Shown piece by piece: positions 9,212 through 18,311 of a stretch of DNA of 64,000 nt. The first letter of the stretch is position 1. Each line of letters opens with the position of its first letter. Below the pieces are notes generated by a model, which was not told where the DNA came from, searched no databases, and saw nothing but the letters and a program-made list of their open reading frames with translations. The position numbers and the translations under genes were made by a program. The stretch covers positions 24,868 through 88,867 of the forward strand of contig JALWGC010000019.1 of the NCBI GenBank assembly GCA_027038835.1, given 5' to 3'. Source of the stretch: Helicobacteraceae bacterium (GTDB lineage Bacteria > Campylobacterota > Campylobacteria > Campylobacterales > Sulfurimonadaceae).

Positions 9212-10053
9212 GCTATCCCCTTACTTTTTTCGTATGTTTTTTTCAATCTTGTCGCTACATGAAAGAAAGTCTCTTCGCTCATCCCCATCTGTTTCACCAA
9301 CTCCGCCGCCTCGGATATCGATTTGTAGCTAAGTGGTTCTTTGAGATTGACCGCGGTTCTTGCTACATGCAACACATCTCGAAGCGCCAAAATCCTTTTT
9401 GAGACACCTTTTTGCTCAAAATCGAGATTTTTCAAAACTTCCACAAACGTCGTGTTGAGATTCCAATGCTCAAATAGCAGCGCCGAAACATAGTAGGAAG
9501 TGGTATCGAACATTTCAAGCTCGAAATCCTCTATTTTTTTCGATTTTGCAAGCGCCTTTCTAAAAGCCGACGTATAGTTGCTTCTCGCGACCTCTTTGGA
9601 TATCACTATCTTTCCGGCTTCCATGATAAGCGCCAACGGAGTCAGAAACTGAGCGTCTCTCAAGTCTATGACGCTGTACCATTGCATCACAAGCGCACTT
9701 TGAAGATGACACACGTCGTTGAAGGTGATGTTGGTAACCCCATACGCACTCACATCCGCTTGTAGTATTTTATGGAGCGCATAGTCGGTTACGATACCAT
9801 AGACTATTTGCGTTCCAAGCAACGTTACCGCTTGCGATACGGAGGATATCTTCTTCGAAAAGCCGTATTTCGGGTCGTTGACGAATTTCAAGACGTTTGC
9901 CGTGAGGGTCGCGTCTTTTTCGATAAGGCGTATAAGTTTGATTACGTTGACATTTTCCGCCCCGTTATTGTACAGATGTTCTATTTGCAACATCACCTGC
10001 GAAAGCGGCGGTAGAGACTCGACTTGTTTGACGATGTCGGCGAATGTCAACAT
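9208..10053 (-). CDS. HDOD domain protein
   Basis: The 281-residue protein is an HDOD domain throughout: PPLSQVMLQIEHLY, then IRLIEKDATLTANVLKFVNDPKYGF, then SQAVTLLGTQIVYGIV. HDOD is a catalytically dead relative of the HD phosphohydrolase fold and is usually linked to signalling, often with c-di-GMP or chemotaxis proteins. No output domain is attached. It lies between the two carboxyspermidine genes, 15 bases after the first and overlapping nspC, so it should be made with them. Whether it affects polyamine synthesis is unknown. A paralogue is at 50463-51269. Confidence 0.85.
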   Translation of the reverse strand: MLTFADIVKQVESLPPLSQVMLQIEHLYNNGAENVNVIKLIRLIEKDATLTANVLKFVNDPKYGFSKKISSVSQAVTLLGTQIVYGIVTDYALHKILQADVSAYGVTNITFNDVCHLQSALVMQWYSVIDLRDAQFLTPLALIMEAGKIVISKEVARSNYTSAFRKALAKSKKIEDFELEMFDTTSYYVSALLFEHWNLNTTFVEVLKNLDFEQKGVSKRILALRDVLHVARTAVNLKEPLSYKSISEAAELVKQMGMSEETFFHVATRLKKTYEKSKGIA

Positions 10054-10068
10054 AATCGCTTCACTTAC

Positions 10069-11259
10069 CTATTGCAGTTCGAGAACTTTCCAAGGAAGCC
10101 CTTGGGTGTTCATCTCTTTCATGAACGCATCGGGGTCGAACTGTTCCATGTTCCACACCCCCGGTTTGTACCATTTTTTCTCCAGCATCAACTTCGCACC
10201 TATCATCGCCGGAACGCCTGTCGTGTAGCTTACCGCTTGCGATTTGACCTCGGCGTAACATTTTTCATGGTCGCTGACTTGATAGATGTAGATTTTACGT
10301 TTTTTTCCGTCTTTTATCCCTTCGGCAACTATACCGATATTGGTTTTCCCTTTCGTTCTCTCACCCAAAGTCGCAGGGTCTGGAAGGAGGGTTTTTAAAA
10401 ACTCTATGGGGATTATTTCGCAATCTTTGTGTTTGACGGGCTCTATCCCGAGCATGCCGACATTTTGCAACACTTCCATATGTTTGAGATAACTCTCTCC
10501 AAACGTCATGAAAAAACGGATACGCTTGAGACCTTTTATGTGCTTGACAAGCGATTCCATCTCTTCATGGTAGAGCAAATAGCTCTCTTTGGGTCCCACT
10601 TCGGGATAATCCCAAACCATTTTTATCTCCATCGGCTTCGTTTCTATCCATTTGCCGTTTTCCCAGTATCTGCCGTTGGCACTCACTTCGCGAAGGTTGA
10701 TTTCCGGGTTGAAATTGGTCGCGAACGGGTAGCCATGATCACCTGCGTTGCAATCGAGGATGTCGATATAGTGAATTTCGTCGAAATAATGTTTTTGCGC
10801 ATAGGCGCAAAAAACGTTGGTCGCACCCGGGTCGAATCCACTTCCAAGCAGCGCCATCACACCTGCTTCTTTAAACGCGGCGTCGCGCTCCCACTGAAGT
10901 TTGTATTCGAACTTCGCTTCATCGGGATGTTCGTAGTTCGCCGTATCGAGATAGTCGGTTTTTGTCGCTATACACGCATCCATGATGGTCAAATCCTGAT
11001 ACGGAAGCGCGACGTTTATAACGATATCGGCGTCGTATTTTTCTATGATATCGACAACGTTTCGCACCTCATCGGCATCGAGTGTATCGATCTCGATCGC
11101 CCCTTTTGGAAGCTCGTCGCGTATCTGCTCACATTTTGCAAGCGTTCGGCTCGCAAGAACGATTCTACCGAAAGTTTCTTTGTTTTGGACACATTTGTGA
11201 GCGACAACCCGCCCTACGCCTCCGGCACCGATTATCAAAGTTGTCGGTCGTTTTTTCAT
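10069..11259 (-). CDS. carboxynorspermidine synthase (saccharopine dehydrogenase-like)
   Basis: This NADPH-dependent enzyme condenses a diamine with aspartate semialdehyde to give carboxy(nor)spermidine, the substrate of NspC. The Rossmann motif GAGGVGRVVAHKC is at residues 12-24. LLGSGFDPGATNVFCAYA and CNAGDHGYPFATNFNPEINL mark the saccharopine-dehydrogenase-like catalytic domain as the carboxynorspermidine form. At 396 residues it is full length. The ATG is preceded by GGAG, and a possible -10 box TATGAT lies at 11305-11300. It is the first gene of the operon with the HDOD gene and nspC, which strongly supports the polyamine assignment over lysine metabolism. Confidence 0.88.
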   Translation of the reverse strand: MKKRPTTLIIGAGGVGRVVAHKCVQNKETFGRIVLASRTLAKCEQIRDELPKGAIEIDTLDADEVRNVVDIIEKYDADIVINVALPYQDLTIMDACIATKTDYLDTANYEHPDEAKFEYKLQWERDAAFKEAGVMALLGSGFDPGATNVFCAYAQKHYFDEIHYIDILDCNAGDHGYPFATNFNPEINLREVSANGRYWENGKWIETKPMEIKMVWDYPEVGPKESYLLYHEEMESLVKHIKGLKRIRFFMTFGESYLKHMEVLQNVGMLGIEPVKHKDCEIIPIEFLKTLLPDPATLGERTKGKTNIGIVAEGIKDGKKRKIYIYQVSDHEKCYAEVKSQAVSYTTGVPAMIGAKLMLEKKWYKPGVWNMEQFDPDAFMKEMNTQGLPWKVLELQ

Positions 11260-11501
11260 CTATCATACTCCAAACTGAAATCAAAAACACGATTCTAGTA
11301 TCATATCGAATTTTTCTAAATGTGGAAGGCAAGTTCCCTGTTCACCCTCTCTTCAAGCTCCGTACAAAATGGCGAATAACATACTATCTTATCGGTTTCT
11401 ACGTTGTCGGAATCGACAAGTTGCAAACGCAAACAATCATCTTCGTTTCATCTATAGAACAATACACCCGAAAAAACGAACCCTTATTTACGCCGCGTTA
11501 C

Positions 11502-12839
11502 TTACATCTTTTCAACTCTGTTCCTTCCGTTTTCTTTGGCTTTGTAGAGTGCTTTGTCGCACCGCTCTATAAGCGATTCGACGCTATCATCTTTTTGGAG
11601 TTGCGTAACCCCTATACTGATAGTGACATTTCCGATTTCGTCAAAATGTGTCGTAGCTATCGACTCTCTAATCTTCTCGGCGATTTGACGTGCTTTTTCG
11701 GCATCGCTTCCGGGAAGTACCATGATGAACTCCTCCCCGCCCCATCTACAAAGCAAGTCGGTTTTTCGCACATTTTTTTGGATGATAGCAGCGACACTTT
11801 TCAAAACCTCATCCCCCACGAGATGCCCGTAGGTGTCGTTGACGCTTTTGAAATGGTCAATGTCGAACATCAAACAACTCAATTCCAAAGATATTTCAAG
11901 CGCTTCATCGATCAGGTCATGGGCGAGTTCGTTGAACTTGTTTCTATTGAACACTCCCGTAAGGTTGTCGTAAAACGCCTTTTGCGCCGTTTCATGGTGG
12001 AGCCTTTGCATCTTGGTTATATCGGTGAGACTAAGTAGATAGAAATCGTCTTGTTTGGCTATGTCGATGTAAAAAACCTTCACCCCTCCTCTTTTTCGCC
12101 CCCTTAGCATCACTATACGTGCACTTTCGTCACTTTCTCGAACTATTTCATACAGACGCTCAAAACGCTCTTTTGGCGACTCCAACTCCTGCAACGAAGC
12201 TAAATCGATCGTATTTTCATCACCGATGAAACTCTCTATCAGGCACCGATAACGCGAATGAAATTCCTCTTCGCTCGACAAACCGAAAAAATCGAGCAAC
12301 GCTTTGTTCCCCATGAACAACTCTTCAAAATCGTTGACAAGCACGAGGTTGGTTTGGGTATCGAGAATGGTACGCAGAAGGTGTCTTTGTTTGAGGTTCT
12401 CTTTGAGTGCTTGTTGTAAAACCGTGTTGGTATTTTGCAATTGGCGATTTTTTTTGAAAATCTCTATATAGAGCCGTATTTTGTTGATAAACTGTCTGTT
12501 GTCGATGGGTTTTGTCAAGTAATCGACCGCTCCAAGGGCGAACCCCCGCTCTTGAAACTCTTCTTCTTTGAAAGCGGCTGTCAAGAAAACGATGGGGATA
12601 TCTTTGGTTTTTTTATTGCTTTTGAGTAGTTTGGCAACCTCGAAACCATCCATTTCCGGCATCTGGATATCAAGGATGATACAATCGACGGGCTGCGCCA
12701 AAACCGTCTGCAACGCCTCTTGGGCACTTTGCGCTTTTAGTACTTCCACCTCTTCGAAATACTCCCCAAAGAGATACTCCAAAGAGATAAGGTTGGCCTC
12801 AATATCATCGACTATCAATATTTTGACGGTTGTTTCCAT
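11502..12839 (-). CDS. response regulator with GGDEF domain (diguanylate cyclase)
   Basis: Residues 1-125 are a receiver domain (ILIVDD, phospho-acceptor Asp in CIILDIQMPEMDG, and LTKPID). A middle part of about 150 residues looks PAS-like (LVLVNDFEELFMGNKALLDFFG). The C-terminal 160 residues are a GGDEF domain with CRWGGEEFIMVLPG, an intact active site for making c-di-GMP. I see no RxxD inhibitory site in the expected place, though this was not checked exhaustively. The gene starts inside the end of the CheB-CheR gene (35-base overlap) and so belongs to the same operon. It is probably phosphorylated by the hybrid kinase encoded first. Confidence 0.92.
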   Translation of the reverse strand: METTVKILIVDDIEANLISLEYLFGEYFEEVEVLKAQSAQEALQTVLAQPVDCIILDIQMPEMDGFEVAKLLKSNKKTKDIPIVFLTAAFKEEEFQERGFALGAVDYLTKPIDNRQFINKIRLYIEIFKKNRQLQNTNTVLQQALKENLKQRHLLRTILDTQTNLVLVNDFEELFMGNKALLDFFGLSSEEEFHSRYRCLIESFIGDENTIDLASLQELESPKERFERLYEIVRESDESARIVMLRGRKRGGVKVFYIDIAKQDDFYLLSLTDITKMQRLHHETAQKAFYDNLTGVFNRNKFNELAHDLIDEALEISLELSCLMFDIDHFKSVNDTYGHLVGDEVLKSVAAIIQKNVRKTDLLCRWGGEEFIMVLPGSDAEKARQIAEKIRESIATTHFDEIGNVTISIGVTQLQKDDSVESLIERCDKALYKAKENGRNRVEKM

Positions 12840-14502
12840 CTTTTACCACTTTTTGAAATATTCTGTTTTTTTCATCCAATGCAACGAAGTCGGTCTCCCT
12901 GTTCGTTTCACTCTCTCCAAGAACCAAAATCCCTCCCGTTTCGAGGCTATCGTGAAAAAGCCTAAGAACACGGTTTGTCAACTCTGTATCGAAATATATT
13001 ATCACGTTCCGGCAAAAAATGAGCTGAAACTCGTTCAAGACTCCATCGGCTACAAGGTTGTGTTTAAAAAAAAGCACTTTTTCCCGTAAACGTTTTTTGA
13101 CAACTATGAAATCTTCGTAAATATCGAAATAACTCGCAAAACTACGCTTCCCTCCTGCAGCTTTGTAATTGATGTAAAAATCTTCGAAACGCTCCTTTGG
13201 ATACGCTGCGTTTTTGGCTTGTTGCAATGCCGTGTCGTTCATGTCGGTAGCATAGATGATACATCTATCCAACAATCCCATCTCTTCGAGTAAAATCGCC
13301 AATGAATACGGCTCTTCTGCAGTACTACAACCCGCACTCCATATCTTGATAACCCCTTTTTCTTTCAAACTCTTTGCAAGTATCTCTTTGAGTTTGGCAA
13401 AAGCCGCGGGTTGTCTGAAAAACGTACTGACATTGATAGAGAATTCCAAAAACATCATCTCGAAAAACGCTCTGTTTTGCAAAACCCTATATTGCAACGC
13501 GGTAAAACTGCCAAATTCGTACTTTTTGTAAAAAAGCTCTATTCTTCGGCGAATATGTTTGACGTCGTAATTTCGAAAATCGTACCCGTAAACATCGTTG
13601 ATTTTTTCTAAAAATTCCTCAAGCTCCTCTTTGGTCAAACTCGGATGCCAAAGCCGCTCTTGCAAATAAGCGGCTATATCTTCAAGTGGAAAAATATAAT
13701 CGAAACGTTTCGTTTCTATAGCGTGTGTGAGCATAGGGGTCGCCATACACTCAAAAGGCTGCTGCACGATAACGGTTCCACCTAGCTCCTTGACCGTCTC
13801 CAAAGCATCGCTTCCGTCTTGTCCGTATCCACACAACAAAATAGCAACAAACTCCTCTTCGTACTCTTTTGCTAGCGATTCGAAAGTAACGCTTATGGAG
13901 GGTTTGGCGAAGTTTCTCTCCTCTTTGTCGTTTAGGAAGATATACTCCCCGTGTATCTCCATCTGTTTGTCCACCGGAGCGACGTAAATCGTCCCCGGCA
14001 GAATCTTTTGGGCATCATGTGCGGTTTGGACGTCGTAGTGTTTGGTGTATCTTCGCAAAATAGGCGCTATGAGGTTTTGACTCTCTTTTTTTTGGTGCGC
14101 GATGACGAAAATGGAAGTTTCCGCTTCTGGAAGCGTTTGGAGCAGTTTGGTAATCTTTTCCAAACTTCCCGCACTTCCTCCTATGGCTATCGCTTTTGGA
14201 AACGAGCGGTTATAGGAACTAAACGGGGTTTTCTTCTCCAAGTATCTTAGCGAATCGAATCCCATTTGGCGTAAATAGGTAGCTAAACGTTTCTCGTTGG
14301 TCTCTATGCGGATATTTTTCGTCTTCGTTTTTTCAAGAGCCAAAAGCAGTGTAAGGGGAATCATCTTGATATTGAAAAAAGATATTTCGTATTCTCGAGC
14401 CTCCATCAAAGATTGGACAAGCGAGTCTATCGTCTCTTTTTTGATCGAATGAACCACTATCTTATCGACATCGCCGTTTCGATGGAGCAAAAAGCCGTTC
14501 AT
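12805..14502 (-). CDS. CheB-CheR fusion protein with extra N-terminal domain
   Basis: Residues 1-90 form a small domain of STAS-like length and pattern. A CheB methylesterase domain follows with a complete triad (Ser in AIGGSAGS, His in VIAHQKK, Asp in GYGQDGSDAL). From about residue 290 comes a CheR methyltransferase (SAM-binding IWSAGCSTAEEPYS, then FCRNVIIYFD). CheB and CheR normally remove and add methyl groups on chemoreceptors; fused forms occur in alternative sensory systems with hybrid kinases. There is no receiver domain on CheB. The ATG directly follows the kinase stop codon, so the genes are translationally linked. Confidence 0.9.
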   Translation of the reverse strand: MNGFLLHRNGDVDKIVVHSIKKETIDSLVQSLMEAREYEISFFNIKMIPLTLLLALEKTKTKNIRIETNEKRLATYLRQMGFDSLRYLEKKTPFSSYNRSFPKAIAIGGSAGSLEKITKLLQTLPEAETSIFVIAHQKKESQNLIAPILRRYTKHYDVQTAHDAQKILPGTIYVAPVDKQMEIHGEYIFLNDKEERNFAKPSISVTFESLAKEYEEEFVAILLCGYGQDGSDALETVKELGGTVIVQQPFECMATPMLTHAIETKRFDYIFPLEDIAAYLQERLWHPSLTKEELEEFLEKINDVYGYDFRNYDVKHIRRRIELFYKKYEFGSFTALQYRVLQNRAFFEMMFLEFSINVSTFFRQPAAFAKLKEILAKSLKEKGVIKIWSAGCSTAEEPYSLAILLEEMGLLDRCIIYATDMNDTALQQAKNAAYPKERFEDFYINYKAAGGKRSFASYFDIYEDFIVVKKRLREKVLFFKHNLVADGVLNEFQLIFCRNVIIYFDTELTNRVLRLFHDSLETGGILVLGESETNRETDFVALDEKNRIFQKVVKDGNNRQNIDSR

Positions 14503-17500
14503 CTACTTTTGAACCCACCCTTGTATTATCCTCACAAGCGCTTCTACGTCCAGCGGTTTGGTAACGTAGTCGTTCGCACCGAGTTCGAACGCTTTTTCTC
14601 TGTCTTCTTTCATAGTTTTGGCGGTAACGGCTATGATAGGAACATCGAGTCCAAGCTCTTTTCGAATCTTCTCTATCGCTTCGAACCCATCCATAACCGG
14701 CATCATAATATCCATCAAAACGGCATCGAAACGCTCCTCTTGCAACTTTTGCAGCGCTTCTTCGCCGTTGTACGCTATGGCGGTTTGGGCGTTGTAGTCG
14801 TTCAAAGCGGCATCGAGGATGAAACTGTTTTTCACGTCATCATCGACTATCAACACTTTCACCCCCTCCAAGTCAAGATCGCACAAAGCGGTTTGCGCGT
14901 GTTTCTCTCCTGCATCACGAACGGTTCGAACGAAACTTTCAAGATTTTGCGCTATTAGTGCATCTTCACTCTTTGGCAAGACCGTATGTACCAAAAGGTC
15001 ATGCCATACAACGTTGTTTTTTATCTCTTTTAGCAAATCGACACCGCTATTATCCGGCTGCGTCAAAGCAAGCACCACCCCTGCTATACCGTAGTGGTGA
15101 AGCAACTCCACCGCTTCTGCGGCGTTTTTTGCAAAAAGCACTTTTTCATCCAGTAGGTGGAGCCGCTTCAAAATCACCCAAGCGAGTCGTTCATCGTCAC
15201 TAACGACCAAAAATCCGTTTTTTCCTTCCAAGTCGGCTCTATCGTCTGCGATTTCCCACTCTTTTTGAGTGTTTCGCGACGGTTGATTCTCGGTAGTGTT
15301 TGCTTGCGGTTCTTCGGCGGTGAAACTATTTGTGTCGAGATTTGGCAAAATCACCTCGAATGTCGTCCCCTCTCCCTCTTTGCTTGTCAGTTTTATCTCT
15401 CCTCCAAGCAGATGCACAAGCTCTTTGGTTATACTAAGACCAAGCCCTGTTCCGCCATACTTTCTGCTTGTGCTTCCATCGGCTTGAACGAACGCTTCGA
15501 AGATTTTTTCCAGCTTCTCTTTAGGGATCCCTATGCCGGTATCGCTGACGAGTATGCGCAACCCTCCATCACTATCGGCTTTGGACAATGCAAATTCGAC
15601 ATACCCGCGACTCGTAAACTTCAAGGCGTTGGAGAGAAGATTTCGCACTATTTGGGACAAACGGGTTCTGTCGCTGAGAATCTCCCCTTTGTACCCATCG
15701 ACGATTCTTAGCTCCAACCCCTTTTCCAAAGCGGTATTTTCAAACATCGCTTTTGTGTTCTCACAAAACTCGCTTGAATCGAAACGCTCGAGCGACAACT
15801 CCATCTTACCCGCTTCCACTTTTGAAAGGTCAAGCAAGTCGTTGATAAGCTCCAACAAATCTTTTCCCGAATTGTTGATAGTTTTGGCTTTTTTTATGTC
15901 GTCTTTATCGAGGTTGTTTTTCGAGTTTTTCGCCAACAGCTCCGAAAGGAGTATGATGGCATTGAGCGGAGTGCGCAGTTCATGGGACATGTTAGCCATG
16001 AACTCCGACTTGTATTTGCTTGCAAGCTCCACTTCCTGCTTGGCCTTTTCCAGCACTTCATACTGCTCTTTGAGTTTCTCTTTGGAAGCCATAAGCTCTT
16101 GTTTTTGCTCTTCCAAAGCGATGTTGGCTTCTTCGAGTTGTTGTTGTTGCTCTTCTAACTGCATGTTCGACTCTTCAAGCTGCTGTTGCTGCTCTTCCAT
16201 CTGGGCGTTTGCGTGTTCGAGCTCTTTTTGTTGCCGCTTTAGACGCTCGTTAGCGGCGTTGGAAGCTTCCAACAGTTTTTTGACCGTATTGTTTTGTAGC
16301 GTCGTGAAAATCGAAGTCGCCACCGTTTTTGCACATTCGTTCAAAAACTCCACCTCTTTTTCCCCAAACTCTTTCAAACTGCCAACTTCCAATACACCGA
16401 ACGTTTTCTTTTGAAAAACAAGTGCGACCACATAGACCGATTTCGGTTTTTCCTTGATTGTCGCCGATTCGACAACCAAATCGTCACTAACCTCCAACAG
16501 CACGCCGTTTTTCTCTTTTGCGACTTGCCCGACAATCCCTTCACCCGGTTTTATACCCTTTGAAGAATCCTCACTTGGTCGATGGGCGTATCCCGCCGTC
16601 TCTTTAAAAAGCTCTTTTTCCTCGTCGTAAACGTAAATCACCCCGACGCTACACCGCGTATATTTACACACTTTTGTCAATGAAGCTTCACAAACATCTT
16701 TGAGCGTGTCCAAGCCGACAAGGGTATTTCCAAGCTGTAAAATCCCCTCTTTTATCCAACGTTTTTTTCTTTTTAGCTCCAAACTTTGTCGCGTCGCTTC
16801 GATACCTTCATTGACGAAATGTACCATCTTGCCTATTTCATCTTCGGCAACCACCTCAAGGGGTTGAACATCTTTTCTTTTTTCGTTCAAAAACTCGAAA
16901 AAAGCGCTCAAACCATTTTGAAACTGCTCTAAAGGTCTGACTATCAGCCTGTTGACGACAAGGAAATAAACAGCACTTGAGAGCAAAAAGAGCAACATAC
17001 CGACAAGGTATATCTGTTTTTGCAGCTCTTTGACGGGTGCGTGTATCTCTTGGGTCGTTATTTCCGATATCAACACCCATTTCGTCTGATGATAGATATC
17101 GATGGTTCGAAAAACACTCATATACTTTTGGGCGTTTCTCGTTACGAACATTTCACCGCTTTGTTTGTTGCTTTTTAAAATATGTTCCACTATCGCGTCA
17201 TCAACTTTGACTATCCCTATGGTGGTGCCGAGCTTTTTAACTATCGGGTCGTTTATGCGTTTGTAAAAACGGGGATTGGAGCGCAATTTATGGTCTTCAC
17301 CCACAAGGTAGGAATCTCCGGTTTTCCCAAGTCCCACCTCTTCATACTTGCCGTTAAAAGCGACGATGGCGTCTATTTTCTCTATCGGCATTTGAAACGC
17401 CAAAATACCCACTTTGTTCCCGTTTTTGTAAATCGGTGTCGCTAAAAACGCAGCGGGTACATTGTAGCTTGGTTCGTAGGGGGAAAAATCCTCAAACGCT

Positions 17501-18237
17501 ATTTCGGCGGAATTTAGCGAAAGCGCTTTTTTGAATACGTTCGCTAAGCCGCTTTTGGCATAGACTCCGTTGTAGAGGTTCGTAGCGAAATCTTTTTCTT
17601 TCAAAGCGGTATAGACGACATTTCCCGATAGGTCTATCAAGAAAATATCGTAAAGGGCGAATTTTTTTATAAGCTTGTTGAATTGGGGATGGAACCTTTT
17701 ATGAGCGAGCAAGTAATCGCTTTTGTATTTGTCGCTGTAGATGAGACTGTTCTTTTTACCCACAGGTGCGGGATTTTGCGCTATGAAGATATATTGAGCG
17801 ACAAGAGCGTTCGGGTTTTTCGGTAAATACTGCGAAGTGAGCCGTTTTTTAGGAGCGTCGGGTATGTCGTAGTCTATCAAGGGCAAGTAATTGACATCGT
17901 AGTCGTTTAACAGTACTTTCGTAACCTCTTCGAAGTCAAGGTGCAATTGCGAAGAGAGTTTGTAAAACGACTTGCTAAACGCTTCGTACGCATCTACCGT
18001 ACCGTTGTTGTTCGCACAAGAAACGAGCAAAGAACCCAAATTTTCAAATGCGTTTTCGAGTTCGTCGTATTTCGCCATATTGATAGCACTTAGCTGGTGA
18101 GCTTTATCTTCAAGTTTGATATCTTTGAATTTATCGACGAATATGATGTTCAAAGAAACGACAAGCAGCCAAAAAGCGACAATAGAAAGAAGAAGAATCT
18201 TCGTTTTTATAGATAGTTTTTTCAAAAAACCAAACAC
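14503..18237 (-). CDS. membrane hybrid sensor histidine kinase (Cache-HAMP-GAF-HisKA-HATPase-REC-REC)
   Basis: From GTG 18237 (GGAG six bases upstream; protein begins VFGFLKKLSIKTK) the protein has 1244 residues. In order: a membrane helix near 13-34, a periplasmic Cache-like sensor to about 400, a second helix (YLVGMLLFLLSSAVYFLVV), HAMP, a GAF domain (about 490-640), and a long coiled coil with repeated EEQQQQLEE blocks. Then come HisKA with SHELRTPLNAI and an ATPase with SDTGIGIP and GGTGLGLSI. The first receiver-like domain lacks the usual acidic pocket: VVLALTQPDNSG replaces the phospho-Asp motif. The second is intact (AVLMDIMMPVMDG). The ATG at 18333 would run into nirA and lacks a ribosome site. 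It heads the operon with CheB-CheR and GGDEF proteins. Confidence 0.9.
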   Translation of the reverse strand: MFGFLKKLSIKTKILLLSIVAFWLLVVSLNIIFVDKFKDIKLEDKAHQLSAINMAKYDELENAFENLGSLLVSCANNNGTVDAYEAFSKSFYKLSSQLHLDFEEVTKVLLNDYDVNYLPLIDYDIPDAPKKRLTSQYLPKNPNALVAQYIFIAQNPAPVGKKNSLIYSDKYKSDYLLAHKRFHPQFNKLIKKFALYDIFLIDLSGNVVYTALKEKDFATNLYNGVYAKSGLANVFKKALSLNSAEIAFEDFSPYEPSYNVPAAFLATPIYKNGNKVGILAFQMPIEKIDAIVAFNGKYEEVGLGKTGDSYLVGEDHKLRSNPRFYKRINDPIVKKLGTTIGIVKVDDAIVEHILKSNKQSGEMFVTRNAQKYMSVFRTIDIYHQTKWVLISEITTQEIHAPVKELQKQIYLVGMLLFLLSSAVYFLVVNRLIVRPLEQFQNGLSAFFEFLNEKRKDVQPLEVVAEDEIGKMVHFVNEGIEATRQSLELKRKKRWIKEGILQLGNTLVGLDTLKDVCEASLTKVCKYTRCSVGVIYVYDEEKELFKETAGYAHRPSEDSSKGIKPGEGIVGQVAKEKNGVLLEVSDDLVVESATIKEKPKSVYVVALVFQKKTFGVLEVGSLKEFGEKEVEFLNECAKTVATSIFTTLQNNTVKKLLEASNAANERLKRQQKELEHANAQMEEQQQQLEESNMQLEEQQQQLEEANIALEEQKQELMASKEKLKEQYEVLEKAKQEVELASKYKSEFMANMSHELRTPLNAIILLSELLAKNSKNNLDKDDIKKAKTINNSGKDLLELINDLLDLSKVEAGKMELSLERFDSSEFCENTKAMFENTALEKGLELRIVDGYKGEILSDRTRLSQIVRNLLSNALKFTSRGYVEFALSKADSDGGLRILVSDTGIGIPKEKLEKIFEAFVQADGSTSRKYGGTGLGLSITKELVHLLGGEIKLTSKEGEGTTFEVILPNLDTNSFTAEEPQANTTENQPSRNTQKEWEIADDRADLEGKNGFLVVSDDERLAWVILKRLHLLDEKVLFAKNAAEAVELLHHYGIAGVVLALTQPDNSGVDLLKEIKNNVVWHDLLVHTVLPKSEDALIAQNLESFVRTVRDAGEKHAQTALCDLDLEGVKVLIVDDDVKNSFILDAALNDYNAQTAIAYNGEEALQKLQEERFDAVLMDIMMPVMDGFEAIEKIRKELGLDVPIIAVTAKTMKEDREKAFELGANDYVTKPLDVEALVRIIQGWVQK

Positions 18238-18276
18238 ACTACACTCCAACGGAATTCTTGATACATACTTAAGAAA

Positions 18277-18303
18277 TCCAATAATACAATATTGGAGATT
18301 ATA
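18277..18303 (-). promoter_or_regulatory. promoter and operator-like palindrome of the hybrid kinase operon
   Basis: On the minus strand TATAAT (18303-18298) is followed after one base by TCCAATA-N6-TATTGGA (18296-18277), a perfect 7-bp inverted repeat that would cover the transcription start. It could be a repressor site or a 5' leader hairpin. The box lies 8 bases past the nirA stop, so the kinase operon has its own promoter. Confidence 0.5.
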
Positions 18304-18311
18304 CCATAGTT

